Assembly: GCA_964219355.1 (NCBI GenBank)
Contig: CAXPOZ010000005.1
Coordinates: 372,001 to 436,000, forward strand
DNA: 64,000 bases
From: Parvularcula sp964219355
GTDB lineage: Bacteria > Pseudomonadota > Alphaproteobacteria > Caulobacterales > Parvularculaceae
Direction: 5' to 3'
Part shown: one piece after another, positions 43,439 through 52,102 of the stretch
Position numbering within the stretch: position 1 is the first letter of the stretch
Layout of the letters: each line of letters begins with the position of its first letter
Position numbers and translations under genes: made by a program
The notes under the pieces: model-generated
Told to the model about the DNA's origin: nothing
The model's input: only the letters and a program-made list of their open reading frames with translations
Databases searched by the model: none

Positions 43439-44080
43439 TGCGCCGTGCACGTCCTTCGCTGTCTCGGAAATCAGGAAGCACATGACGGCGGCGAGATGAT
43501 CCGGTGACACCCAATTGGCGGGATCCGCATCGGGCATCGCCTCGCGGTTCGCCTCTGTGTCGAGGATCGTCGGCAGGACGGCATTTACATTGACGCCCTC
43601 CCCGCGCAGCTCTTCGGCAAGGGTTTCGGTCAGCCGCATGACGACAGCCTTTGAGGCGACATAGGCGCCCATCTGGGGCTTGCCCGAAAGCGCCGCATAG
43701 GCGCCGACATTGACCATAGCGCCTCTGGTTTTCTTCAGTACCGGGACGGCAGCCTTCACCATATTCCGACAAGTCTCGACATTGAGGCGGAACATCTGCG
43801 CCCAGTCATCGTCATCGCCGCCAGCGGCGTCATGGCCCATGGCAAAGCCGCCCGCGATATTCAGGACGGCATCAAAATCCCCGATCCGCGAGACCGTCTC
43901 CTCAACCGCCGCGCGGTCGGTCAGATCGATCTCGAAACGTGAGCGGGAGGCATCCTCATCCCGGAAGGAAAGGTCAAACTCGATGGCCCGCCCACCAAGT
44001 TCCTCGACTGTTTTCACCGCCGCCTGGCCCAGCGCGCCACCCGCGCCCGTGACGATGACTGTCTTACCCTTGAGCAGCAT
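43412..44080 (-). CDS. Short-chain dehydrogenase/reductase
   Basis: A 222-residue classical SDR. NAD(P) motif TGAGGALG near residue 11, LNIAGG, catalytic YVASK with its Tyr and Lys, and the preceding Ser/Gly region NVGAYAALSGKPQMGA. An Asp after the second strand (EFDLSFRDED) suggests an NAD preference. Substrate unknown. GAGGAG precedes ATG, 10 bases after the membrane-YbjQ gene. Confidence 0.88.
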   Translation of the reverse strand: MLLKGKTVIVTGAGGALGQAAVKTVEELGGRAIEFDLSFRDEDASRSRFEIDLTDRAAVEETVSRIGDFDAVLNIAGGFAMGHDAAGGDDDDWAQMFRLNVETCRNMVKAAVPVLKKTRGAMVNVGAYAALSGKPQMGAYVASKAVVMRLTETLAEELRGEGVNVNAVLPTILDTEANREAMPDADPANWVSPDHLAAVMCFLISETAKDVHGALLPVRGLS

Positions 44081-44090
44081 GATGATCTCC

Positions 44091-45119
44091 TCAGCGCAGA
44101 CGGACTGCCGTGCCGTTACAGGAAACCATCAGCATGGAGCCTTTTTGCGTGTCGATGGCTTCGTAGTCGACATCGATCCCGATGACCGCATCGGCGCCCA
44201 GCGCTTTTGCTTCTTCGGCCATGTCGGCCATCGCATGGTCGCGCGCCTCGCGCAGCGCCTTCTGATAGCCGCCCGAGCGGCCGCCGATGATATCGCGGAT
44301 CCCGGCGAAGAGATCGCGGAAGATATTCACGCCCAGTATGGCCTCACCGGCCACAACGCCGAGCGCTTCGCTGTTCTCGCGGCCGGGCACATTGTCCGTT
44401 GTCGTCATATGCATGTCTGAATATTCCTTCCCTCTGTCCTGATCCTTGAAACTGATCACCGGTGCCTCAAGGTCATCACGGCGTACCAGCAGGCGGGGCG
44501 CCGTGACGGTTTTGGCACTCTTACTATCATCTTGGGTCGATGACGCCTCATGCAAGGGTACCTGCAGCTGGACTTCACCGAAAATCGGCTCCGTCTGCAG
44601 GATAGCCCGCCGGGCACCCGCCTTCTGCACAAGCGATTTGAGGGCGGCAGTTGCCGCCATATGGCGTTCTTCGATCGTGTCCTGAAGGATCTGCGGATCG
44701 TTGAGCCCGACGGACAGCGCATGCAGCGCCGCCATGTAGAGCTCGAAGACATCGCCAATCGCCGCGCGATCGAGCGCTGAGGCATAGTCATCGCGGATGT
44801 CGCGCGCGTCCCGGCTGGCCCCGTCGACCATTTCAGCGCGCCGACGCCGATGGGTCTCGCCTTCGCCATGCATGAATTCCGCGCGCAGATTTTCAACCAT
44901 GTCGGTGTGGTTTTTGACCCAGCGGGTCACCGCCCGGCCACGCTGGTCGCGATAGCGGCTGCTTTCGCGCTGGCGGTCGAGATGAACTGCGATTGCGACC
45001 GAGATGACGATCCCGATGACGGTCCCCGCCCCTTCGGCGATCATGTTCTGGAGGAAATCGGCATTGAATCCGTGCGGCTGGCCCGGATCAACGATCAGCG
45101 ACTTGATACTTTCCCACAT
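44091..45119 (-). CDS. Membrane-anchored protein fused to a YbjQ domain
   Basis: A 342-residue protein. A transmembrane helix (about 27-45, AGTVIGIVISVAIAV) is followed by an Arg/Glu-rich helical segment to about 235, and finally a complete YbjQ (DUF74) domain of 107 residues, MHMTTTDNVPGR to the end, with GEAILGVNIFRDLFAGIRDIIGG-type core and GADAVIGIDVDYE. The frame is continuous, but AGGGAAGGAA plus ATG (44414) lies exactly at the domain boundary, so the YbjQ domain may also be made alone. YbjQ forms pentamers and its role is unsettled. Start at ATG 45119; a TTG seven codons earlier is possible. Confidence 0.75.
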   Translation of the reverse strand: MWESIKSLIVDPGQPHGFNADFLQNMIAEGAGTVIGIVISVAIAVHLDRQRESSRYRDQRGRAVTRWVKNHTDMVENLRAEFMHGEGETHRRRRAEMVDGASRDARDIRDDYASALDRAAIGDVFELYMAALHALSVGLNDPQILQDTIEERHMAATAALKSLVQKAGARRAILQTEPIFGEVQLQVPLHEASSTQDDSKSAKTVTAPRLLVRRDDLEAPVISFKDQDRGKEYSDMHMTTTDNVPGRENSEALGVVAGEAILGVNIFRDLFAGIRDIIGGRSGGYQKALREARDHAMADMAEEAKALGADAVIGIDVDYEAIDTQKGSMLMVSCNGTAVRLR

Positions 45120-45191
45120 GCCCCCGGCACTCCCACGCAAATAAAAGCATTAGGGGAGGAGGAGGCTGGAAACAAGAGAAGCCAGGCTCGA

Positions 45192-45773
45192 CTAGCGCGG
45201 CGCCTGTCCGCCGCCGGGGCCACCGCCTCGTGGCCTGCCGCCCCCTGCCCCCCCGCGCCCGCCCATCTGTTGGGACGGTAAGTTCAGCTGACGGATGAGT
45301 TCACCTCGCGTGACGACACCGTCGCCATTCTTGTCGGCGGTGGCAAATTCCGCTTCGAGCTGGGTCATCACCTCCCGGTTGCTGATACTGCCGCTGCCAT
45401 CGCGATCAAAGGAGAGCTGGCTCGGCCTTGCCGTCGCACTGCCAAGATAGGTATCCGCCCATGCCGACAGCTCGATCAGTGAGACGGTACTGTCCGCATT
45501 CCGGTCCATCCGCACCCATTCGCTTGCGGCTCCTTCGCTGAGTTCGGCGCGCGTCAGCGACCCGTCATGATCTGCGTCATAGCCCGCCAGCACCAGTGCG
45601 ATGGGCTGGGCGATGTAGGCACCATCAAGTTCAGCAAGGGCGCCCCTTGCACCGGGCGGCTGACCCCCGCCGGGACCACCGCCCCTCGGTCCCGCCCCGC
45701 CCGGCCCCGCGCAAGCGGTGAGCAGGCAGGCGGAGAACACGGTGAGGAACGCGGCGCGGCGGACATGGGACAT
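45192..45773 (-). CDS. EF-hand lipoprotein with Gly-rich ends
   Basis: A 193-residue lipoprotein (ACLLTAC, lipid Cys about 21). A Gly/Pro-rich segment flanks each end of a domain with four EF-hand loops: DADHDGSLTRAE, DRNADSTVSLIE, DRDGSGSISNRE and DKNGDGVVTRGE. It binds calcium in the envelope. It lies after a strong clpB terminator and must use its own promoter or readthrough. Second EF-hand protein in the window; the two share only the loops. Confidence 0.88.
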   Translation of the reverse strand: MSHVRRAAFLTVFSACLLTACAGPGGAGPRGGGPGGGQPPGARGALAELDGAYIAQPIALVLAGYDADHDGSLTRAELSEGAASEWVRMDRNADSTVSLIELSAWADTYLGSATARPSQLSFDRDGSGSISNREVMTQLEAEFATADKNGDGVVTRGELIRQLNLPSQQMGGRGGAGGGRPRGGGPGGGQAPR

Positions 45774-45793
45774 GAAAGAACTCCAAATAAAAA

Positions 45794-45823
45794 GCTGGCG
45801 GGAGCATGTTCACTCCCGCCAGC
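45794..45823 (-). terminator. Intrinsic terminator after clpB
   Basis: GCTGGCGGGAG, eight-base loop, CTCCCGCCAGC: an 11-bp perfect stem. On the minus strand it is followed by TTTTTATTT. It lies 56 bases past the clpB stop and 21 bases before the EF-hand lipoprotein start. Confidence 0.88.
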
Positions 45824-45878
45824 CCTGTCTTGTGGAATTATGTCACGAATTGTATCCGTAAGCGGATCAACATTACCG

Positions 45879-48548
45879 TCAGTTAAGGAGCGTACCTTCT
45901 CCAGGTTGTGACCGACTGAACGCGCCGGGTTCATCGCCCAGTTTGAAGACATCACGCGAGGTGATCTGCTCGCCGTTCAGCGTCAGCCCCGTCTCATTGG
46001 CAGAGAGGTGGAGCACCTCGCCGTCATGGATGTCTCCGGCCAGAATATGCTCCGCCAACGGATCTTGTACCGTCTTCTGGATCACGCGCTTGAGAGGCCG
46101 CGCGCCGAAGGCCGGATCATAGCCCGCCTCGGCAAGCCAGTGCCGGGCCGCGTCATCAAGCTCGATCCGGATCTTCCGGTCATTGAGCAGTTTCTGCAGC
46201 CGCGCGATCTGGATATCGACAATCGCACCCATTTGCGCCCGCTTGAGCCGTGAGAAGAGGATGATCTCATCAAGCCGGTTGAGAAATTCCGGCCGGAACG
46301 CCGCCCGCACGGCATTCATCACCGGCCCGCGCACGCTTTCGACTTCCTCTTCCTCGCCGAGACCCGTCATCAGTTCGGAACCGAGGTTCGAGGTCAGGAT
46401 GATGATCGTGTTCTTGAAATCGACTACGCGCCCCTGACCATCGGTCAGCCGCCCGTCATCGAGCACCTGCAGGAGCACGTTGAAGACTTCCGGGTGCGCC
46501 TTTTCAACTTCATCGAAGAGGACCACCTGATAGGGGCGGCGCCGGACCGCTTCGGTCAGCACACCGCCTTCTTCATACCCGACATAACCGGGAGGCGCGC
46601 CGATCAGGCGGGCCACGGAATGTTTCTCCATGAATTCAGACATGTCGATCCGCGCAATCGCGGTGTCGTCATCGAACAGGAACGCGGCCAACGCTTTCGT
46701 CAGCTCGGTCTTCCCGACCCCGGTCGGCCCGAGGAAAAGGAACGAGCCCAGCGGCCGGTTCGGATCCTGAAGCCCTGCCCGCGCCCGGCGCACGGCAGCG
46801 GAGACGGCGCGCACCGCCTCGTCCTGCCCGATCACGCGATTGTGCAACACATCCTCCATTTTGAGGAGTTTTTCGCGCTCGCCCTCGAGCATTTTGTCGA
46901 CGGGAATGCCGGTCCATTTCGAGACGACCTGCGCAATGGTTTCGGAATCAACGACTTCCTGGACAAGGCCGGAATTGACACCTTCCTTGTCCTGAGCATT
47001 CTCCGCCGCCTCGAGTTTCTTCTCAAAATCGGGGATCATGCCATATTTGATTTCCGACGCCCGGCCGAGATCGCCTCGGCGCTCCGCATCGACCAGTTCC
47101 TGACGTGCGCGGTCGAGCGCTTCCTTGACTTGCGTCGTCGAGGCCAGCGCCTCTTTCTCCGCCTGCCAGCGAGCGGTCAGCTCGGCTGATTTCTCTTCGA
47201 GATCAGCAAGGTCCGCCTCCAGCTTTTCAAGCCGGTCAATCGAGGCGGCGTCATCTTCCTTTTTCAGGGCCTCGCGTTCGATCTTCATCTGGATGATCTG
47301 ACGATCAAGCGCGTCGAGTTCTTCCGGCTTTGAATCAACCGCCATGCGCAGGCGGGATGCCGCCTCATCGACAAGGTCGATGGCCTTGTCGGGCAGAAAG
47401 CGGTCGGTGATATACCGGTTACTGAGCGTTGCTGCGGAGACAATCGCCGAGTCAGCGATCCTCACCCCGTGATGCAGCTCATATTTCTCTTTCAGGCCGC
47501 GTAGGATCGAGATCGTGTCCTCGACCGTCGGCTCACTGACCATCACGGCTTGGAAGCGGCGAGCAAGGGCGGCGTCCTTCTCGACATATTTGCGGTATTC
47601 ATCGAGCGTCGTTGCGCCGATACAGTGAAGCTCCCCGCGCGCCAGCGCAGGTTTCAGAAGGTTCGAGGCGTCCATCGCGCCATCGGTTTTGCCCGCGCCG
47701 ACAAGGGTGTGCATCTCGTCGATAAAGAGGATGATGCCCCCTTCCGCAGCGGTGACTTCCTGCAAGACAGCTTTGAGGCGTTCTTCGAACTCACCGCGAT
47801 ATTTCGCGCCAGCGATCAGCGCGCCCATATCGAGCGCAAGGAGCTGCTTGTCCTTCAGGCTCTCGGGCACATCGCCATTGACGATGCGCAACGCGAGCCC
47901 TTCGGCGATGGCGGTTTTACCGACGCCCGGCTCCCCGATCAGGACCGGATTGTTCTTGGTACGGCGCGACAGGATCTGCATCGCGCGGCGGATTTCCTCA
48001 TCCCGCCCGATAATCGGGTCGAGCTTGCCGTCACGCGCGGCTTCGGTCAGGTCGCGGGCATAGCGTTTCAGCGCATCATAGGCCTGCTCGGCCGATGCAT
48101 TATCAGCTGTCCGGCCTTTGCGGATGTCATTGACGGCGGCGTTGAGGTTCTGCGGCGTGGCGCCGGCTTTCTTCAGGCTCTCTGCCGTCTCACCTTCCAT
48201 AGCGAGCGCGATCAGCATCCGCTCGGCGGTGACGTATGTGTCCCCGGCCTTCTTGGCGATTTCCTCTGACCGCTGAAAGATCTTGGCGGTGGGCTGCGCC
48301 ATATAAACTTGCGCATTCGCGCCCTCAACGCGGGGCAGCTTGGCCAGTGCCGCATCGGTCAGCTGCAACGCCGTCTCCGGCTGGCCGCCGGCATGGCGAA
48401 TAAGGTTCGCCGCCAGACCCTCGCTGTCATCGAGCAGCGCCTTTAACAGGTGATGCGGGGTGATCTGCTGGTGATTGTCGCGGATCGCAATTGTCTGCGC
48501 CGCCTGAACCATGCCCTTGGCACGGTCGGTATACTTCTCAAAATTCAT
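45879..48548 (-). CDS. clpB: ATP-dependent disaggregase ClpB
   Basis: An 889-residue Hsp100 chaperone that pulls proteins out of aggregates with DnaK. An N-domain (about 1-150) starts FEKYTDRAKG. The first AAA module has Walker A GEPGVGKTAIAEG. The coiled-coil middle domain (about 410-525) marks ClpB rather than ClpA. The second AAA module has GPTGVGKTELTKA. The C-terminus continues about 25 residues past the usual end (EPGAFSRSQPGEG). A heat-shock-type promoter lies upstream. Confidence 0.97.
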   Translation of the reverse strand: MNFEKYTDRAKGMVQAAQTIAIRDNHQQITPHHLLKALLDDSEGLAANLIRHAGGQPETALQLTDAALAKLPRVEGANAQVYMAQPTAKIFQRSEEIAKKAGDTYVTAERMLIALAMEGETAESLKKAGATPQNLNAAVNDIRKGRTADNASAEQAYDALKRYARDLTEAARDGKLDPIIGRDEEIRRAMQILSRRTKNNPVLIGEPGVGKTAIAEGLALRIVNGDVPESLKDKQLLALDMGALIAGAKYRGEFEERLKAVLQEVTAAEGGIILFIDEMHTLVGAGKTDGAMDASNLLKPALARGELHCIGATTLDEYRKYVEKDAALARRFQAVMVSEPTVEDTISILRGLKEKYELHHGVRIADSAIVSAATLSNRYITDRFLPDKAIDLVDEAASRLRMAVDSKPEELDALDRQIIQMKIEREALKKEDDAASIDRLEKLEADLADLEEKSAELTARWQAEKEALASTTQVKEALDRARQELVDAERRGDLGRASEIKYGMIPDFEKKLEAAENAQDKEGVNSGLVQEVVDSETIAQVVSKWTGIPVDKMLEGEREKLLKMEDVLHNRVIGQDEAVRAVSAAVRRARAGLQDPNRPLGSFLFLGPTGVGKTELTKALAAFLFDDDTAIARIDMSEFMEKHSVARLIGAPPGYVGYEEGGVLTEAVRRRPYQVVLFDEVEKAHPEVFNVLLQVLDDGRLTDGQGRVVDFKNTIIILTSNLGSELMTGLGEEEEVESVRGPVMNAVRAAFRPEFLNRLDEIILFSRLKRAQMGAIVDIQIARLQKLLNDRKIRIELDDAARHWLAEAGYDPAFGARPLKRVIQKTVQDPLAEHILAGDIHDGEVLHLSANETGLTLNGEQITSRDVFKLGDEPGAFSRSQPGEGTLLN

Positions 48549-48574
48549 GTCATGACCTCAGGTGAGCATCAAAG

Positions 48575-48600
48575 AGATGGGAGTCCCGAAAATCGGCAAC
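48575..48600 (-). promoter_or_regulatory. Possible RpoH (sigma-32) promoter of clpB
   Basis: Minus-strand GTTGCCG (48600-48594), a 12-base spacer, then CCCATCT (48581-48575). This resembles the heat-shock pattern of a TTG-type -35 and a CCCAT-type -10. It lies about 27 bases before the clpB ATG, leaving a short leader with the weak ribosome site TGAGGTC. Confidence 0.4.
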
Positions 48601-48630
48601 CCCCTGATGCTTGTGAGATGGTCACGAAAA

Positions 48631-48659
48631 AGGCCGGGTTCAAGGTCTGAACCCGGCCT
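48631..48659 (-). terminator. Intrinsic terminator of the small membrane-protein gene
   Basis: AGGCCGGGTTC, seven-base loop, GAACCCGGCCT: an 11-bp perfect stem. TTTTTC follows on the minus strand. It separates the 143-residue membrane-protein gene from clpB. Confidence 0.85.
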
Positions 48660-48716
48660 TCGGCTGCCCCTGGGGCGTTTCCTCAACCCTTGTTTTTTGT
48701 GTTTCTGGCAGCCCTG

Positions 48717-49148
48717 TTAGTGACCGTTGCAGTCCGCCCCGTGCTCAGGGCACCATGCGGCTTCGGCGCCTGCTGCCTGTTTGTTCCGGCGCATCAAGAG
48801 GATAATCGCGGCCAGCAGGAGGAACGGCCCGAGCAGTGTACCGATGGTGATGAACAGCCCGGCCATGACGCCGATCAGGCCGAGAACAATCGAAATCACC
48901 ATGGCGACAAGCCCGATGATGAGGCCGATCAGCCCAACGGTCAGACCCACGATCAGAGCGATGACCCCGGCGATCACGCCGCCGATAATCTCCCAAGGCT
49001 CGAGCTCGCTGACGGTCCGGCCGTCAATGATCACATGGCCCTCGCCATAGGTGTAGACCGCCCAGACGCCCGCCGCGATGACCGCGACGAACAGGACGAT
49101 CATCAGCATCGCCGATGACGAATTCCCGCGTTGTTGATTTTCAAGCAT
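48717..49148 (-). CDS. Multi-helix small membrane protein, unknown
   Basis: A 143-residue protein with an N-terminal transmembrane helix (about 14-32), then a short loop carrying a GEGHVIIDGRTV beta element. A long hydrophobic, Gly/Val/Ile-rich region of two or three helices follows (about 55-120). The tail has two cysteines and His (WCPEHGADCNGH), suggestive of metal binding. I start it at the ATG at 49148. No family recognised. Confidence 0.6.
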   Translation of the reverse strand: MLENQQRGNSSSAMLMIVLFVAVIAAGVWAVYTYGEGHVIIDGRTVSELEPWEIIGGVIAGVIALIVGLTVGLIGLIIGLVAMVISIVLGLIGVMAGLFITIGTLLGPFLLLAAIILLMRRNKQAAGAEAAWCPEHGADCNGH

Positions 49149-49331
49149 TTCCCAGCTCCCCAGCCGCCCCATCCCCATGATGGGAGTGTTATCGAAGCAC
49201 GATAAGGGAAAAGCCTGCCTGTGACAAGATTACAGATGTGGTCGGCTTATCACTCGTTCATCCATCCGAAGCAGGTGTCTCAGCGACAAAGCGACAGCCA
49301 TGACGCGTCGCGATCACCCAGCGACTGGATG

Positions 49332-49709
49332 CTATTTCTCTTTCAGATGGAGATGGATGAAGGGCAACCGAGTTTCGTCATGCTCCTTCATGGCTGGAAC
49401 GAAATTCTCGGACTTATCGAACACACCCGTCAGCAAGTGGATCATATCCGGCAGGTTTTCTCCACGGAAATAAATCGAGGAACCGCATCTGCCACAAAAC
49501 CCGCGATACGATCCGGGCGACGTCTCACATTCGGTAGCTTTTTCGCCAGTGAACTGGATCCGTTCACGATTGTAATCCGCATACACTGTGACTGGCGTGC
49601 CGCTGAACCGCCGACAGGACACACAATGACAGGCCACAACACTCTCGGGCGGTCCGTCGGCAGTGAGCGTGACCGCCCCGCAAAGGCATCGCCCCTTATA
49701 CGCCGTCAT
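49332..49709 (-). CDS. GFA / CENP-V family zinc protein
   Basis: A 125-residue protein of the glutathione-dependent formaldehyde-activating (GFA) fold. Zinc ligands are visible in GRCLCGAVTL, VVACHCVSCRRFSG and GFCGRCGSSIYFRG. Many members are of unknown reaction, so formaldehyde activation is family knowledge only. It stands alone; the 180 bases on its 3' side carry nothing I can name. Confidence 0.9.
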   Translation of the reverse strand: MTAYKGRCLCGAVTLTADGPPESVVACHCVSCRRFSGTPVTVYADYNRERIQFTGEKATECETSPGSYRGFCGRCGSSIYFRGENLPDMIHLLTGVFDKSENFVPAMKEHDETRLPFIHLHLKEK

Positions 49710-49806
49710 TCGCGTCTCCCACCAAAGTCAGTCTGGCCGATCAAAAATCTTCGCGGGCTCACCCAAATCGGCTAGTCTACATACCTGAAAAACAAGGAAG
49801 TATACC

Positions 49807-50040
49807 ATGCCGCAATTCGACATGATCCTGCTCGACGAGAAACAGGTAGAAGGCACGGATGTCCTTCAGCATACGGCGGGATCTCCGGCGCGCGAGGGTG
49901 GCGGGGACGAGACCTATCGCTGCGGGCGGTGCAAGACGAAGCTCCTCGTCAATGTTGCCCATCACGATGCCCATGGAGTCGTTGTCAAATGCGGCAAATG
50001 CGGCAGCCTGAACACCGAGCCGCATCACCACCATCATTGA
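49807..50040 (+). CDS. Small zinc-ribbon protein with polyhistidine tail
   Basis: A 77-residue protein with a single Cys4 zinc ribbon, YRCGRCKTK and VKCGKCGSLN, and six His in its last eight residues (EPHHHHH plus HH earlier). A low-complexity Gly/Asp stretch precedes the ribbon. Possible roles are nucleic-acid or metal binding. AAGGAAG precedes the ATG. The stop overlaps the end of the convergent 215-residue gene by 7 bases. Confidence 0.65.
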   Translation: MPQFDMILLDEKQVEGTDVLQHTAGSPAREGGGDETYRCGRCKTKLLVNVAHHDAHGVVVKCGKCGSLNTEPHHHHH

Positions 50041-50681
50041 GGTCGAAAGATAGAAGACAACTCAAACCCGGCATCGTCATTTTCTGTCGGACAACGATAT
50101 GGGGAAACAGAGTAGATAAGGACCCGCTTGTCAGGATCCGTGTCGACATATTCCATCAAATTTTCGATTGAGTCATGTATGAAGAACTCGCTCGATATGA
50201 GTGTATTCTCTTCGCTTATTTCTGCATAGTGCAGGTATACTGACGTAGCGGGGTCATAGATCTTTTCGCGCGCAATGCATGCCGCCGCTTCATCCCGGTC
50301 ATAAAGATACTGCCTGACCGCGCGACCAAGCTCATCATCTCCTGGCCCGGCTTGCCATTTCTCCGGCGTATTCGGTTCAAAATTATTCAGTCGGACACAG
50401 AAAGATTTGACACCATAAACCCTGAAATTACCGCTCGAAGGTGAGATGATTTCGACTGGTCTGGCCGCCATCAGATCTGCACGATCTGCAAGGATTGTCC
50501 TGATTTCGGGAAGGGCCGGACGTTCCTTACGACATTCTTCCTCCAGAAGAAGTCTGCGTTGTTCAGTATCAGGGCGTTTGTCTGTCTGGCGGAATTGCGT
50601 GACCACAATGAGCACCGCAGCCATGCCGATGAAAGCAAAGCCGCGTACGCCCCATTTTACAACACCTGCCCCCCGATGCAT
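50034..50681 (-). CDS. Single-pass membrane protein downstream of pntB
   Basis: A 215-residue protein with one N-terminal transmembrane helix (about 13-28, GFAFIGMAAVLIVVTQF) and a periplasmic or cytoplasmic domain with many acidic residues and four cysteines (EEECRKE, KSFCVRL, AACIARE, PYRCPTE). No family recognised. The ATG at 50681 lies 3 bases after the pntB stop, so it is the last gene of the transhydrogenase operon. Confidence 0.6.
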   Translation of the reverse strand: MHRGAGVVKWGVRGFAFIGMAAVLIVVTQFRQTDKRPDTEQRRLLLEEECRKERPALPEIRTILADRADLMAARPVEIISPSSGNFRVYGVKSFCVRLNNFEPNTPEKWQAGPGDDELGRAVRQYLYDRDEAAACIAREKIYDPATSVYLHYAEISEENTLISSEFFIHDSIENLMEYVDTDPDKRVLIYSVSPYRCPTENDDAGFELSSIFRPQ

Positions 50682-50683
50682 CC

Positions 50684-52096
50684 TCAATCCATCGCTTTGA
50701 CGATGTCCTCGCACATTTTCTTGGCGTCGCCGAACAGCATCATCGTGTTGTCACGGAAGAAGAGCTCGTTCTGTACACCCGCATAGCCCGACGACATGCC
50801 GCGCTTGACGAAGAGCACCGTGCCGGCATTTTCGACATCAAGGATGGGCATACCGTAAATCGCGGAGGTCTTGTCGGTCTTCGCCGCCGGGTTGGTGACG
50901 TCATTGGCGCCAATCACGAAGGCGACATCAGCGGTTGAGAATTCCGAGTTGATGTCCTCAAGCTCGAAGACCTCATCATAGGGCACATTCGCCTCGGCAA
51001 GAAGGACGTTCATGTGACCCGGCATCCGGCCCGCGACCGGGTGGATCGCATATTTCACATCGACGCCCTCATGTTTGAGGAGGTCGGCCATCTCGCGAAG
51101 CGCGTGTTGCGCCTGCGCGACCGCCATGCCGTAACCGGGCACGATGATGACCTTGCCGGCATTCTTCATGATGAAGGCGGCGTCATCCGCACTGCCCTGT
51201 TTGACCGGGCGCTCTTCGCCGTCCCCGCCAGCGGCGGCGGCATCATCGCCGCCAAAGCCGCCAAGGATCACCGAGATAAAGCTGCGGTTCATCGCCTTGC
51301 ACATGATGTAGCTGAGGATCGCCCCCGAGGAGCCGACCAGCGCCCCGGTGATGATCAGCGCCATGTTCTCGAGCGTGAAGCCGATCCCGGCTGCCGCCCA
51401 GCCCGAATAGGAGTTCAGCATGGAGACGACCACCGGCATGTCCGCGCCGCCGATCGGAATGATCAGGAGGAAGCCGAGCGCAATCGCGATCAGGGTCAGG
51501 AGGAGGAACAGCATCGGGCTCTGCGCGCCAGAAACCAGCATGATGACCAGCACAAGTGAGGCAACGGCAAGGCCAATATTGATGAGGTGCCGGGCGGGCA
51601 GCAGGATCGGCTTGCCCGACATGCGGCCATCGAGCTTGGCAAATGCTATGAGCGAGCCGGAGAACGTCACAGCACCGATGAAAACACCGAGCGCCATTTC
51701 GACGATGGCCCTGCCCTCGATCGCGCCCGGCTCACCAATGCCGTAGGCGCGCGGCGCAAGGAAGGCCGACCACGCAATCAGCACGGCGGCAAGACCGACC
51801 AGCGCGTGGAAGAAAGCCACAAGCTGTGGCATCGAGGTCATCGCGACCCGCCTGGCGATAATCGCGCCGGGGATGGCGCCTGCCACGACTGCGACAATCA
51901 CCCAGAACCAGCCGCCAAGGCCAGCATCGCCAAGGAAACGGCTAGAGAACAGGGTCGCAAAGATCGCAATGCCCATGCCGATCATGCCGAAGCGGTTGCC
52001 GCCTCGAGCAGTCACGGGGCTACTCAGCCCTCGGAGCGCCAGAATGAAGAAAATACCGGCGACGATATAAAGAATGGCGGTGAGATCGTTGTTCAT
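50684..52096 (-). CDS. pntB: NAD(P) transhydrogenase subunit beta
   Basis: A 470-residue subunit: about nine transmembrane helices (1-260) followed by the NADP-binding domain dIII (about 285-470) with VIIVPGYGMAVAQAQH, PGHMNVLLAEANVPYD and FVIGANDVTNPAA. With PntA it couples proton entry to hydride transfer from NADH to NADP+, supplying NADPH. Separated from pntAb by 6 bases. Confidence 0.97.
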   Translation of the reverse strand: MNNDLTAILYIVAGIFFILALRGLSSPVTARGGNRFGMIGMGIAIFATLFSSRFLGDAGLGGWFWVIVAVVAGAIPGAIIARRVAMTSMPQLVAFFHALVGLAAVLIAWSAFLAPRAYGIGEPGAIEGRAIVEMALGVFIGAVTFSGSLIAFAKLDGRMSGKPILLPARHLINIGLAVASLVLVIMLVSGAQSPMLFLLLTLIAIALGFLLIIPIGGADMPVVVSMLNSYSGWAAAGIGFTLENMALIITGALVGSSGAILSYIMCKAMNRSFISVILGGFGGDDAAAAGGDGEERPVKQGSADDAAFIMKNAGKVIIVPGYGMAVAQAQHALREMADLLKHEGVDVKYAIHPVAGRMPGHMNVLLAEANVPYDEVFELEDINSEFSTADVAFVIGANDVTNPAAKTDKTSAIYGMPILDVENAGTVLFVKRGMSSGYAGVQNELFFRDNTMMLFGDAKKMCEDIVKAMD

Positions 52097-52102
52097 AGGG
52101 GT

